Source: Haliclona indistincta (lineage: Eukaryota; Porifera; Demospongiae; Haplosclerida; Chalinidae). Taken from it: DNA of 64,000 bases. Made by a program: the position numbers and the translations under genes. The stretch spans positions 10,382,885-10,446,884 of the forward strand of contig OZ024783.1 in NCBI GenBank assembly GCA_964017065.1. The letters run 5' to 3'. This document shows positions 63,784-64,000 of the stretch, in pieces (position 1 is the stretch's first letter; every line of letters begins with the position of its first letter). The notes under the pieces are model-generated. The model worked only from the letters and a program-made list of their open reading frames with translations. It did not search any database and was not told where the DNA came from.

Positions 63784-64000
63784 TTGGTCTCACATGTATA
63801 TCACAGATGATAGGTCATATGTGACACACTATTGCACTGCATCAAATATGGAGCACACACAAGGGATGTTTGATTCATGTTTGTCAGCAGTCACAGCTAT
63901 GTCACACATGATATCATATGTGATACATCTGCACTACAGTTGACCACATGCTATCATTCATGTATTGTACATGTGTTTCCTGTTAATCAAATAAATATCA

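Overview
The window looks like nuclear DNA of a marine sponge, most likely a demosponge. The main clue is a set of large intronless genes for secreted, N-glycosylated beta-helix proteins with a C-terminal block of about eight membrane segments. I recognise this architecture from demosponge genomes such as Amphimedon, where it is a large uncharacterised family. There are no bacterial operons, Shine-Dalgarno sites or CRISPR arrays. Genes sit singly in AT-rich DNA full of decayed transposons, with TATA-type promoters close to the start codons.

Three gene families fill the window. (1) An unrecognised five-membrane-span family, here called 5TM, with a four-cysteine extracellular loop and the motif ATGSALG. 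It has eight copies on the + strand: four intact (2493-3374, 4783-5793, 24363-25421, 50017-50832), one cut by the left edge, and three pseudogenes (12795-13835, 21534-22560, 27064-27971). (2) Beta-helix/8TM receptor-like genes on the - strand at 29660-33325, 38437-42139 (frameshifted) and 54254-57889, plus a signal-peptide-only fragment on + at 63682. (3) A 2-oxoglutarate/Fe(II) dioxygenase family on the - strand: one intact gene (7802-9049), one multiply broken copy (45200-46469) and several 5' or 3' fragments. Families 2 and 3 are linked in a segmentally duplicated unit seen at 29320-38112, 38113-45430 and, in part, 53303-58689.

Layout: 0-7 kb, 5TM genes. 7.8-12.7 kb, intact dioxygenase, a composite foldback transposon and a LINE fragment. 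12.8-22.6 kb, two 5TM pseudogenes, with a 6.8-kb tyrosine-recombinase retrotransposon (Ngaro/PAT-like split direct repeats A1-B1-A2-B2) in the upstream region of the second. 24.3-28 kb, 5TM genes. 29.3-46.6 kb, two tandem receptor/dioxygenase units, each carrying a large palindromic transposon fragment. 46.6-53 kb, dioxygenase remnants, an intact 5TM gene and another composite transposon. 53.3-58.7 kb, a third receptor unit. 58.7-64 kb, transposons, a 33-bp satellite related to receptor upstream DNA, and the truncated receptor start.

The most interesting signals are: patchy variation in the receptor beta-helix against a nearly invariant membrane block; a conserved 28-bp palindrome upstream of every receptor copy; RFX X-box-like sites just upstream of the TATA boxes of two 5TM genes; the Ngaro-like element; and a composite transposon family with a terminal hairpin at one end, a foldback at the other, a YY1-like motif, and an empty site visible in paralogous DNA. 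Functions of families 1 and 2 are unknown; recognition or sensing is inference only.
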